Below are positions 52,046-62,759 of a DNA stretch of 64,000 nt, one piece after another. Numbering within the stretch: position 1 is the first letter of the stretch; each line of letters begins with the position of its first letter. This DNA is from Chamaelirium japonicum. Lineage: Eukaryota; Streptophyta; Magnoliopsida; Liliales; Melanthiaceae. The notes beneath the pieces were generated by a model. That model saw nothing but the letters and a program-made list of their open reading frames with translations. It did not search any database and was not told the DNA's origin. Location: positions 36,017,335 to 36,081,334 of the forward strand of contig OX393549.1 in assembly GCA_947650365.1 (NCBI GenBank), written 5' to 3'. The position numbers and the translations under genes are program-made.

Positions 52046-53060
52046 GCCATTGCAGGTAGAAACAAAAAAGCCTAACCACAGAGAGCATAGATAGGTTAAA
52101 AGGGCAAGTTGAAATTTTAAAATACAACAATAAATCATCAAGAAAAATAAGGGGACTTAGTGAACCGCCCCTGACAAAGAGACCGGTTAAGATAAAGGAT
52201 TGTGAAACCTTGTGAATGAAAATACCATTTACCGTGTTTGAAATTTTCTTTGCAATGCCACCAAATCAGTGACCACCGAACCTTGCCAAATTTGCTCTCC
52301 TCCGTTGAATCCATCCTCCCTCCTCACTGATGGTGACTATCATCGGGGTGGGGTGTGATGCACGATCGGCGGTGGCTGCCGTCGGGGTGGGGTGTGATGC
52401 ACGGTCGGCGGTGGTTGTCGTAGTGGTGGGGTGGGATGCAGCCTCTGGAGCCCCACTTCCTCCTTCCTCACTAGCGGTGGGTGCTATCGGCCGGGTGGGG
52501 TGCGATGCACGGTCAGTGGTGGTTGCTGTCAGAAAGAGATTGGAGAAGAGAGGAGGAAAATGATAATTTTGGATTTATTAAAAATGGCAGGGACCTTAGG
52601 CTAAAGGAAACTCTAGCTGTCCTTTTCACGGGATGGATCTATTGTGAGGGCCTTCACATATTAACCCAAAACTAATAACAAATTAGCGGTAGGTCTCTCA
52701 ATCTTTTCTGTTTTAATGTTAAGGATGGAAAAGTTATTGTTAGCGTTAAGTCCCTTGACAAGGAACACTTTTTGCAATAAAAGCTCTTCTAGACCCAATA
52801 GTTAGTCTTCGGTTAGAATTGCAACTTTTTAAAAACTGCATTGTTGCTCTTTTTTGTTTGATAATAAGAGGAAAAAGAGTAAAACTAAGTCCAAAAAGAG
52901 TAACTATTCGGTCCAAATAGAATAACAAAGAACTTATTGTAAAAATATTTCTTCTCCATAGACTTGATGTCAAATGATATTTTTTCGTGTCCTTAATATG
53001 AAATAAAACTTATTCCAGGGAACTGTCCCTAAGTCCCCAAAATAATATAATATTAGAGCA
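52046..53060. other. Intergenic DNA upstream of the DUF1442 gene
   Basis: 52,340-52,530 holds three or four copies of a roughly 40-bp unit (GGGGTGGGGTGTGATGCACG, CGGCGGTGGTTG). The rest is AT-rich with no gene. GTTAGCGTTAAGTCCC at 52,739 also occurs at about 43,222, a small dispersed repeat. Confidence 0.5.
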
Positions 53061-53065
53061 AGCCC

Positions 53066-53074
53066 TTATATATG
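53066..53074 (+). promoter_or_regulatory. Likely TATA box of the DUF1442 gene
   Basis: TTATATATG lies about 115 bp before the start codon and just upstream of the (GA)n leader. Placement is by motif only. Confidence 0.5.
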
Positions 53075-53100
53075 TGACGATAGAGCTTTTGGATGCATCA

Positions 53101-53101
53101 A

Positions 53102-53133
<32 letters not shown>

Positions 53134-53135
53134 CG

Positions 53136-53178
<43 letters not shown>

Positions 53179-53182
53179 AAGA
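53101..53182 (+). repeat. (GA)n tract in the 5' leader of the DUF1442 gene
   Basis: Nearly pure GA repeat with a few C/A interruptions, ending three bases before the ATG. GA-rich leaders near plant promoters can bind GAGA-type (BPC) factors; a role here is inferred. Confidence 0.85.
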
Positions 53183-53185
53183 GAG

Positions 53186-53936
53186 ATGGCTTGGTCCGCT
53201 GATAATGCAACAAAGGCCTACCTTAGAACCTTGCAATCGGTAAGCAAACACAACGCTGGCTCCCCCGTCACAATCCCACAACACCATCTAAGTAGCCCTG
53301 TTTCTGTACGTTACTGATGTTGGCCGGTTCCGTTTGGTTGTGCAGGGAAACAAGGCCATGGAGCCCGACGTGGCCGAGTTCGTCTCCGCGCTGGCCGCTG
53401 GCAGTGGTGCCCGACTCATGGTGGAGGTGTGCAGCGACGCCGCCGGAGCCACCACCCTGGCCCTGCTCGCCGCGGCCGACCAGACGGGCGGCCGCGTCGT
53501 CTGCATCGTCCGCGGGCCTCAGGAGCTCCGCGCCTCGGAGGTGGAGCTCGGGGCGGAGGCCGGGCAGGTGGAGCTCGTGGTGGGCGACCCCCGCGACCTA
53601 CTGCTGAGCGAGTACCGAGGGGCCGACTTCGTGCTGGTGGACTGCGAGTTAGAGGAGCAGGAGAGGGTGTTCCGGGCTGCGCAGACGGGCGCGGCGGATG
53701 CCTGTGGGGGCCTGGTGGTGGGGCACAACGCGTTCCGGGGACGGTCGTGGCCGAGCGGTGGAGGCGGGCTCCGGGTGGATCTGCTTCCCATCGGCGGCGG
53801 GCTGAGGGTGTGCCGCGTGCCGCCGGGGGGCAAGAGGAGCCAGTGGGTGGTGCGGGTCGACGAGTGCACGGGGGAGGAGCACGTGTTCAGGATCACGGCG
53901 ACCTCGCCCCGCCGTAGAAAATGGATCGAAGGTTAG
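53186..53936 (+). CDS. DUF1442 family protein, two exons, 214 aa
   Basis: Exon 1 53,186-53,239 (MAWSADNATKAYLRTLQS), intron 53,240-53,345 (GTAAGC..TGCAG), exon 2 53,346-53,936, joined at a codon boundary. Conserved plant DUF1442 (PF07279) features in order: WSA.NATKAYL at the N-terminus, KAMEPDVAEFVSALAAG, RLMVEVC, ADQTGGRVVCIVRG, ADFVLVDCELE, VVGHNAF, LLPIGGGLRVCRV and WVVRVDECTGEEHVFR. The length fits the family (about 200-225). The fold is predicted to be methyltransferase-like, but the biochemical role is unknown. No lesion is seen. Exon 2 is strongly GC-biased unlike its flanks. No signal peptide or membrane segment. The start is set by the family N-terminus. A foldback element begins 290 bp downstream. 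Confidence 0.93.
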
Positions 53937-54226
53937 AATTATCTGCCGTTGGATTTTCAGTTCTTGGTATCGTTGACTTGCAAGATGGACGTGATCCCTG
54001 ATGTAAAGATTGTGTTCCCCATCAAAAGCAATTAAGCAAAGGGTGGTGAAGAGAAATGTTATTCAACCAACTCAGTAGCCATCACCAACCTGGCAGCTTC
54101 TCATTGGCTTTTTAATCTCACTTGTGATAAACAAACTCTCTCTCTCTCTCTTCCATTTCAAGGTTTTGATTATTCCACCGTCATGACATATCAAACATCA
54201 CTAGTGACATTATGTGAGTGCCGCCC
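53937..54226 (+). other. 3' flank of the DUF1442 gene
   Basis: Probable 3' UTR and spacer. No canonical AATAAA is evident. A short (CT)6 run lies at about 54,137. The foldback element starts at about 54,227. Confidence 0.5.
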
Positions 54227-55170
54227 AATGACTGGTCAAGAGCCACCTATATAGATTGGTGATGAGGTTGATAAAATACCATTACTGGATGGTCAATGCT
54301 TGGATATGGCCCAAGGGGCAATCAAGATTGAGATTCGACCCCTCTCCATAAATGATCGTTTCGTCTCGTCGCTCATGATTTGGAGAGTGACATATGGTGA
54401 TCCTAATTCCAACGACCACGATCTATAAGTCATGGCATAAACCCTAGGGGATGCCACTGTCACCGGTAATCCACCCACCGGTCACTCATTGCTTGTCGGC
54501 AACCACTCATCGCTGGCCGTCACCCCGTCGACCACTGGCTGCCCGAGGTCGCAACGTCGGCCACTATCCACTGCCGCCCGCCACCCCGTGGCCAGCGGTG
54601 GTGGACGGCGGTCAGTGGTGGGGTTCAACCCATGGCCTATAAATCTGTGGCTGTTGAAAATGGGATCGCCATGTGTAGCTGCCCAAATTGTTAGGAAAGG
54701 GGAGATGATCATCATTGGAGATCTCGAACCCTCCAGATTGTCCTTCTTGACAGGTCACTGAAGGCAATACTTCTAAGCTTGACTAATAAAATAATATCAC
54801 ATGATCCTAAGAATGAATGTTACAGACATGTTTTGTTATTGGAGCAAAGTCGAGTCTTATCAAAGCAGGCCAGGTCTCCGATTATCTCTAACTCCAATAC
54901 CATAAGATTCTTACCTAAAAAATAATAATAAAAAAACCCCATAAGATACATCCCATTAGGGGATCGGAGATGGAGAGTTAGTAAAAAGAACTGATGCTTG
55001 GGTGAGGAGGTTGTGGGTTCAACACTCTTGATTTACTCAAGAGTGACGTGGGAATTAATGTGTGGGTCGTGCTTCACTCCTTGAGGGATTAGTCCAAGTA
55101 AAAAAAAAAAAATTTATGTCAATCGACCAAATAGTTACTCTTTTTTACCTAATTGTTACACTTTATGTGA
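54227..55170 (+). repeat. Left arm of the foldback element
   Basis: Pairs with 58,480-59,373. Within it 54,370-54,440 and 54,620-54,680 are themselves inverted copies (CATGGCCTATA..TGTGGCTGTTG versus CAACGACCACGATCTATAAG), so the arm has its own hairpin. It also holds GTCACCCCGTCGACCACTGG and a TTGGAGCAAAGTCGAGTC block shared with the right arm. ORFs on both strands are by-products. Confidence 0.8.
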
Positions 55171-58100
55171 GAATCTATCGGGTTTTTCGACAGTGTGATT
55201 CATTATTGGGTTTTCGAAAATCAGATTCATACGGCGGATTTTTAGAGCTAAATAAAAAAAAAAATTTACTGTCAGATTTTTCGATAGCGAGAATATATTA
55301 GGTTTTTCAACTGTGAAATTCTATTGCCGGGTGGACAGTTGGGTTTTCAACAATGAGATTTATATATCAGGTTTTTCGACACTGCATGGGATTTTAATGT
55401 AAGGATTTTCAATAGTGAGATTCATTTTTTGATAGTATTTTGATAGTGTGATTCTATTGCCGGGTTTTTTATCAGTGTGATTTACATGCCAGGTTTTTTT
55501 AATGTTGAGATTCAATTTTTTGATAAGAGATTCTATCAAGTTTTTCGACAGTGAGATTCATATGTCAAGTTTGATATGATTTTTCAACAATGAGATTCAT
55601 ATGTCGACTTTTGTTGACAGTGAGATTCATATACCGGGTTTTCTAACAGTGAGATTCAGTTTTTAGATAATGAGATTCTATTATTAGATTTTTTGATAGT
55701 GAGATTCTACTGTCAGGTTTTTGATAGTAAGATTCTATCAGATTTTTTGACAGTGAGATTCATTATTGGATGTATAAATAGAATCTCAATATTAAAAATC
55801 TAATAGTTGAATCTCACTATCGAAACACTGAACCTCATTGTCAAAAACATATTTTTTGGCAGGAGAATATCGCTATTGAAAAACCTAGTAGAAGAATCTC
55901 ACTGTTGAAAAACCCAATAGAATCTCACTATGAAAAAATCAAATATCAAAAGCATTAGAATGTCATTGTCGAAAAGCCCAACATATGAATCTCTTTGTCA
56001 AAAAACCCAATAATGAATCTCACTGTCAAAAAACCCAACATTATATTCCCATTGTCTAATAACCAAATATTATCTCACTATAAAAAAAATCAATTTTTAC
56101 AGTCGAAACATCGCATGACTTTGACTTTTGAAAACCCGATAGAATATCACTATTGAAAAACCAATTTTTACTATAAAAAAACTTGGCATATAAATATCAC
56201 TATCGAAAAACCCGATAGAATCTTATTATCGACAGTGATTCATACGCCAGTTTTTTTGATAGTGAGATTTAATTTTTTGATAGTAAGATTTTATCGGGTT
56301 TTTTGATAGTGAGATTCATATGCTAAATTTTTCGATAATGAGATTCTATCGGATTTTTCGATAGTGAGATTTATACGTAAATTTTTGATAGTAAGAATTG
56401 ATTTTTTGATAGTGAGATTCTATCGGGTTTTTCGATAGTGATATTCTACTACCGGGTATTTCGATAGTGAGATTCATTATTGGATTTTTCGACAATGAGA
56501 TTCGTAAAAAATATTATTATCGAAGAACTAATCACTGTCGAAAATCTTGGCATATGAATCTCACTGTCAAAAAACCTGATAGAATCTCACTATCGAAAAA
56601 CCGTATAATATTAAAAATTTTGACCGTGAGATTTTAATGCCGGGTTTTTCGACAGTGAGAGTCAGTTTTTCGATAGTATTTCAATAATGAGATTTGACCT
56701 GGTTTTTCGACCATGAGATTCTACTGTCGGGATTTTCGAGGCACCAAGTAGAATTTCATGGTCGAAAAACCTTGAAAAACCCGATAGTAGAATCGCATGG
56801 TCGAAAAACCTCAAAAAGCCCAAAATCTCCCTCTACTCTGAATGGCAAGAAACATGGCATCGAGTAGAATCTCATGGTCGAAAACTCTCGAAAAACTTGC
56901 CAGTAGAATCTCATGGTCAAAAAACCAGGTCGAATCTTATTATCGAAATATTATCGAAAAATCGAATCTCACTGTCAAAAAACCTGACATTAAAATCTCA
57001 CGATCGAAAATTCTAATATTATACAGTTTTTCGATAGTGAGATTCTATCGGTTTTTTTGACAGTGAGATTCAAATGCCAAGCTTTTCGATAGTGAAAATT
57101 GATTTTTCGATAGTGAGATTTTTTATGAATCTCATTGTTGAAAAATCTAATAATGAATCTCACTATTAACCCGATAGTAGAATATCATTATCGAGAAGCC
57201 GGATAAAATCTCACTATCAAAAAATTGATTCTTTATGTCAAAATTTTACGTATGAATCTCACTGTCAAAAAACCAGATAGAATCTCACTATCGAAAAACT
57301 TGGCATATGAATCTCACTATCAAAAAACCCGATAGAATTTTACTATCGAAAAATTAAATTTCACTGTTAAAAAAATGGCATATGAATCACTGTTGATAGT
57401 AAGATTCTATCGAATTTTTCGATAGTGAGATTCATATGCCAAGTTTTTTTTATAGTAAGAATTGGTTTTTCGATAGTGATATTCTAGCGGGTTTTTCAAA
57501 AGTCAAAGTCATATGCCATGTTTCGATAGTAAGAATTGATTTTTTTATGGTGAGATCATATTTGGTTATTCGACAATGAGATTATACTGTTGGGTTTTTT
57601 AATAGTGAGATTCATTATTGGGTTTTTCGATAATGAGATTCATATGCTGGGTTTTTCGACAATGAGATTCTAATGTTTTTAAAATTTGGCGTTTTGATAG
57701 TGAGATTCTATTGGATTTTTCAACAGTGAGATTCTTATGCTGGGTTTTTCAATAGTGATATTCTCTTGTCGAAAAATGAGTTTTTGATAATGAGGTTTAG
57801 TGTTTCGATAGTGAGATTTTACTATTGGATTTTTTGATAGTGAGATTCTATTTCTACACCTAATAATGAATCTCATTCTTAAAAAACCTGATAGAATCTT
57901 ACTATCAAAAAATTTGACAGTAGAATCTCATTATCAAAAAATCTAATAATAAAATTTTATTGTCTAAAAACTGAATCTCACTAGTAGAAAACCTGGTATA
58001 TGAATCTCATTATCGAAAAGCCGGCATATGAATCTCATTATTGAAAAACCATATCAAATCTGGCATATAAATCTCACTGTCGAAAACCTAATAAAATCTC

Positions 58101-58490
58101 TTTATCGAAAATTCGAATCTCACTGTCAAAAATACTTGGCATTTGAATCACACTGATAAAAAAACCCAATAGTGGAATCTCACTATCAAAAAATCAGATA
58201 TAATCTCACTATCAAAATACTATCAAAAAACCGAATCTCACTGTTGAAAATCCTGACATTAAAATCTCAGTATCGAAAAACTTGATATGTGAATCTCATT
58301 GTCAAAAACTCAACTGTCCACCCGGCAATAGAATTTCACAGTTGAAAAACCTAATATATATTCTCACTATCGAAAAATTTGACAGTAGAATCTTATTTTT
58401 TTGTTTAGCTCCAAAAATCTGTCATATGAATCTTATTATCGAAAATCCAATAATGAATTATACTGTCAAAAAACCCGATATATTCTTACA
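55160..58490. repeat. Core array of about 26-bp hairpin-forming repeats in alternating orientation
   Basis: The basic unit combines GAGATTCTATCGGG and TTTTTCGATAGT. Neighbouring units give CGATAG-TGAGATT-CTATCG, a perfect 6-bp stem with 7-nt loop. Forward blocks at about 55,160-55,760, 56,230-56,510, 56,620-56,740, 57,020-57,120 and 57,390-57,850 alternate with reverse blocks (GAATCTCACTATCGAAAAAC) at 55,780-56,230, 56,520-56,600, 56,740-57,010, 57,130-57,380 and 57,850-58,490. Units vary in spacing and in the four bases after TATCGGG. Confidence 0.9.
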
Positions 58491-59373
58491 TAAAGAGTAA
58501 CAATTAAGTAAAAAGGAGTAACTATTTGGTCGGTTGACATAATATTTGTTTTTTTGCTTGGACTAATCCTTCAAGGAGTGAAGCCCGACCCACCAATCAA
58601 TTACCACTTCACTCTTGAGTAAATCAAGAGTGTTGAACCCACATCGTCCTCACCCAAGCATCAGTTTTTCTTTTTGCTGACTCTCCGTGTCCGATACCCT
58701 AGTGGGATGTATCGTATGGGTTTTTTTTTTCTTTTTAATTTTTTAGTTAAGAATCTTATGGTATTGGAGTTAGAGGTAATAGGGGACCTGGCCTGATTTG
58801 ATAGGACTCGACTTTGCTCCAATAATGAAATATGTCAGTAACAAGCAACACTTAGGACCATGCGATACTATTTTATTAATCAAGCTTAGACGCATTGCCT
58901 TCGGTGACCTGTCAAGAAGGACAATCAAGAGGGTTCGACTCCTCTCCACTGATGATCATCTCCCCTTTGCTGACGATTTGGGCAGCTATACGTGACTATC
59001 TAATTTTCAACAACAGCAGACAATAGCGGATAGTGGGCGGCATTGCGACCTCGGACGACCAGTGGTCGACGGGGTGGCGGCCAACGGCGAGTGGTGGCCG
59101 ACGAGCAGTCAATGACCGATGGGTGGGCTGCCGGTGATAGTGGCATCTCCATAGGGTTTTTCCCATGGCCTATAGATCGTGGCCATTGAAATTATTATCG
59201 CCACTTGTCGCTCCCTAAATCATGAGTGACAAGACGATTATTAATGGAGAGGAGTCAAATCCCAATCTTGATTGCCCCTTGGGCTAGATCTTCAAGCATT
59301 GACCATCCAGCAATGGTATTTTTTCAACCCAATCACTAACCTATATAGGTGGCTCTTGGCCGGCCATTGGGGT
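58480..59373 (-). repeat. Right arm of the foldback element
   Basis: Reverse complement of the left arm. Shared landmarks: CTTCACTCCTTGA.GGATTAG, GTGGGTTCAACACTCTTGAT, GATGATCATC, GACAGGTCAC.GAAGGCAAT, CCTATATA next to AGAGCCAC. Compared with the left arm it lacks about 60-70 bp of the CGCCACCCCGTGGCCAGCGG segment. Confidence 0.8.
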
Positions 59374-61045
59374 TTTTCATGAATCGAATTATATGCGCGT
59401 TTGATGAACGAACGCACTACCGGGGTTTTTCATGCGCTAGATCATATGTTCATTTGTGTTGCATATTCTGAGTTTCATGCACGTCACCGCTAAAAATGTG
59501 ATTGTGTACTTCAGGGAGTCGGATCCTATAATATAATTGCTTATCATGTTTTCGGTTTTTTCTGTGATGGATGATTGTAAGACCTAATGGGACAAATACG
59601 TGGATGTTGTTTCATGGCTTGGTTTTTCCTGACCATTATTTCTGTTCTTATAATATCTTTATTCTTCAATCTAGGAAAATATGTACAAATGAGCAATAGC
59701 TCGGAGCGTAATAGTATTTTCGATTACAGCTTGAAGACTTGGAGGACAATGCTAGATGGACAATCAATTACCGGAAGATCGGATGCATTGACCCGAAAGG
59801 AAAAGATATCCGGAAGTGCCATGAACAAAAATGTCAGAGCATTACTTGTCAGGTTCAGGGGTCGGACCCCGAACTTGATATCAGTGGATGTTTGTTTTCT
59901 TTGGTTGGATATTTCTTTAAACGCCGGTAAAAGATAATAATCTAATATTATTGGTATTAGATTGTGGGATGCTTTTTCCCTACTTGGTTCCTGCGATTAT
60001 ATTAGATTAGGTTTCCATTAAGTGACATCTGTCTTTTAAATTGACATTTGATTGTAGTACGAACCCATAACACTCGATTATGCCATCATTAGGTTGAGGT
60101 TCAACAGAGGTTGTCGGATGTCTTAAATTGGTTTGACATCGAAACCAATAGTGATGTGGTAATTTACTATGCATTAGACATCAAGTTACAAACGAGAAGT
60201 CATACTAATGAGAGACCTTCCTTCTAAGTCTAGACCTTAGGTTAGGCTCTAAAGCACGTAGGGTAATGATCAACTTATTTAGTATTGATGTATTTGGAAA
60301 GCACGTGAAGTGATTCTCGGTAGAAAGGTGATAACTGAGTATCCACGGGATATGGACTAACGTCCTCTCGAATTTAACTTATACTTTATAAAGAGGTTTA
60401 GCATGGTTTGACCAGGGTCTAGGTCTAGGTTGTCGCAACCTGAGATTTAAAATATTTGCATAAAATGATCCTCATAATTAAAAGAGATGTGTAAGAGAAC
60501 TCTAAGAGAGGGTGCCCTGGCCTCCATGGCCAACTATTGAGTTTCAAGGTGATAAGGCATGGCTTAACATCCCCTATCGGGTGAGAGTTATGTTCTGTCA
60601 TGCTAGAGGCTTGACAGTCCACTTTGGGATATGGCGGTCATGAAGCTAGGAGAGAATGACTTTTCTCACCCTCGCGGGGGCCGCATAAACTCCCGTGTCG
60701 TGATTGTTTAGGCTCTTGGGTAAGCATCCAAAGCACTCGTGAGGCTATCCGTTGCATCGCATGGAGATCACGGGGGGCTAGCCAAAAGGATACCATGGTC
60801 CATCATAGCCCATTTGTGGCAGATTTGGATTGGGTCCGAGATACCCAATTTGAGCGGAGGACGGTGCACACTGCCCCCTCGGGCGGGTGTATTTGAATCT
60901 GAGATCTCACATACATGGTTAAAATTGATCCATAGGTATGTCTTCGCTTTGAGGACAACGTTGACATTTGGATATAATTTGCCTCGTTTTAAAAATACCA
61001 TAAAGTAAATTTTGAATGATTCTAATATACTCACATTTGTTTTTT
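59374..61045 (+). other. Non-coding DNA, probably copia leader
   Basis: No domain-bearing ORF. 60,230-60,290 shares TTAGGCTCTAAAGCACGTA-like sequence with the reverse complement of about 16,170. It ends TTTTTTCAG directly before the copia gag ATG at 61,046. The ORF at 59,587-59,937 starts with a hydrophobic stretch but matches no family I know. Confidence 0.4.
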
Positions 61046-61811
61046 CAGATGACCAAACTAGACCCCTTATCTTCCAACCTTAATGATAATAAGTTTACGG
61101 GCCCTAACTATGAGTACTGGAAGCGCAACCTCATGCTAGTGCTAAGGATCGGTAAACACATTATCGCCCTGACCACTCTAGAACCTAACATACCAGGTCC
61201 AGGTGCTACTGAAGTAGAGACCAAGGCATTTTCCGACTAACGAGATTCTAATAAGATATGCAAGTGCTACATCATAGCTTTCTTGCAGACAACTCTACAA
61301 AAGCGAGTCGAATAAATACTGACGCTTCTGATATGATGCTATACCTCAAAGAAATGTTTAAGGTGCATAGTCGTGCGATGCGTTACCTCACAATGAAAAA
61401 GCTCTTTAGCACTAGGATGTCCAAAGGGACGCCTGTTCAGGAACACATGCTGAAAATACTTGAGTTCTATAACGAACCGGCTACCATGAACGTTGTGTTG
61501 GATAACGAGGTATTGATTAATATCTTCCTTGAGTCTTTGTCTGGAGCCTTTGAAGGCTTTGTCACTAACTTTAACCTTAACAAGTTAGAGATGACAAATA
61601 CAGAGCTTCTAGAAGCTCTCCAGGCAGTAGAAGACGGGTTCAAGGTAAAGAGTGAGGCATTAAGTGTTAAGCTACTCTGAAGGCTAAGAAGTCAATGAGC
61701 AAGAAGCCGAAGGCAGGGCCTCTGTAGAACCATATGGGGACCTCTAGGTCAACGGAGATGAAGTCACTAAGCACGAAGTAGTGCTTCAGATGTGGCGAGA
61801 TGTTGAGTAAT
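61046..61811 (+). pseudogene. Copia-type gag, broken
   Basis: Starts MTKLDPLSSN; NKFTGPNYEYWKRNLMLVL is the usual copia gag opening (DUF4219-like). A TAA at 61,238 and a frame change follow. The UBN2-type gag domain then reads LKEMFKVHSRAMRYLTMKKL, MSKGTPVQEHMLKI, VLDNEVLINIFLESL, FVTNFNLNKLE to a TGA at 61,678. Further degenerate sequence runs to about 61,811 with a possible knuckle beginning (LRCGEM-like). No pol follows, so it is truncated. A different copia family from the one at 44.6 and 62.8 kb. Confidence 0.82.
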
Positions 61812-62759
61812 GCGTACTAGTGATAGTTGCATAGAATGTGAAAAGGGGGTATGGTAGGGTTTATATGGTTGAAAGGTTTGGTTGGCCATGGGTTCTAAGG
61901 GGGAATTGGTGCTCTCAAATTTAGATCATAGGGTCGAGGAAAGAGGGGGAAAAAAGCTAGAATTTGGGGGTCAGTCATGGATCTCAGAAACCAAGACGGC
62001 TCGAACGAGTCCGGAAACCATCCTTCCCAGGTCAATAGGTTGGTTGGATCATGCGACCCACATCGCTCAGTGACAGATCGAGGTACCTGGACATGTCTAG
62101 GTCGGCAACGCACATATAATTAATTATCAATTAAATTATACGTACTCACATGCACACTCAACACATGTACGCACGCGTGCTTACACACACCAACACATCT
62201 GCACAAAGACAAAGCAATTGTACTTCTTATCGCCTCACGACCCGGACCCGGGACCCATGGTTCGTCTAACTCAGATCCAACACACATTACACACTCTACA
62301 ACACCATGCCAAATAATTGCAACAAATATTATTACAATTATATGGTTTTCAATATGATTATTAATAATCATAATAAAACAGGGGTTGTACTTAAGAAAAA
62401 ATCAACTCGGGAGTACCAGGTATTACATAGATCGTTAGACGTTAAGAATTGCATGATAGTTGCAAAATTATTTTCTACAAAGTTAAATAATAGCATATAT
62501 TTTAGACAAGAATAAAAGTTATCCCCTGAACGTTCTACTGCCTACAGTGTCTAGAAAGGTTTGACAAACTGACATTAAATTACCTAAAGTAGCTTAGTAT
62601 TTGAGCGAGCTTAGTACTCCACCTCTTACCCATAGCCCATCTGACTGGTAGGATTTGGAAATTTTGTTTGGAATTATAAAAGTTAAATCTATTCAAATGT
62701 GCTTCAAAATTGACAAAAATTACTTTTCAATACACAGATTTCTACTCCTTACTATTGTT
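61812..62759. other. Non-coding DNA between copia remnants
   Basis: Unremarkable sequence, with CACACA/GCACAC-rich stretches (62,145-62,210). No gene or clear repeat end. Confidence 0.5.

Larger units (their letters stand above)
54227..59373. mobile_element. Foldback-type element with long arms and a hairpin-repeat core
   Basis: The sequence from 54,227 inward (CCAATGACTGGTCAAGAGCC, CTGGATGGTCAATGCTTG) is matched by the reverse complement from 59,373 inward over roughly 950 bp, by eye above about 80% identity with small indels. The core (about 55,160-58,490) is short repeats. No transposase is present, so it is non-autonomous or a segmental inverted duplication. No convincing target duplication was found, so foldback or long-TIR MULE type are both possible. 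Confidence 0.75.

Noticed and set aside
53429..53917. 162-codon plus-strand ORF and minus-strand ORFs in DUF1442 exon 2
   Set aside because: Alternative frames of a GC-rich exon with few stop codons; the DUF1442 frame has the conserved motifs.
54975..55090. SINE-like unit with GTGGGTTCAACACTC as B box
   Set aside because: The same sequence is part of both foldback arms, and no separate ends or duplication could be found.
55160..58490. Regular short repeats as a CRISPR or integron-like array
   Set aside because: Spacing and orientation vary and no conserved spacer length exists; the context is a foldback element.
59587..59937. 116-codon ORF with an N-terminal hydrophobic segment as a gene
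   Set aside because: No family resemblance, overlapping ORF in another frame, and it lies in probable retroelement leader.
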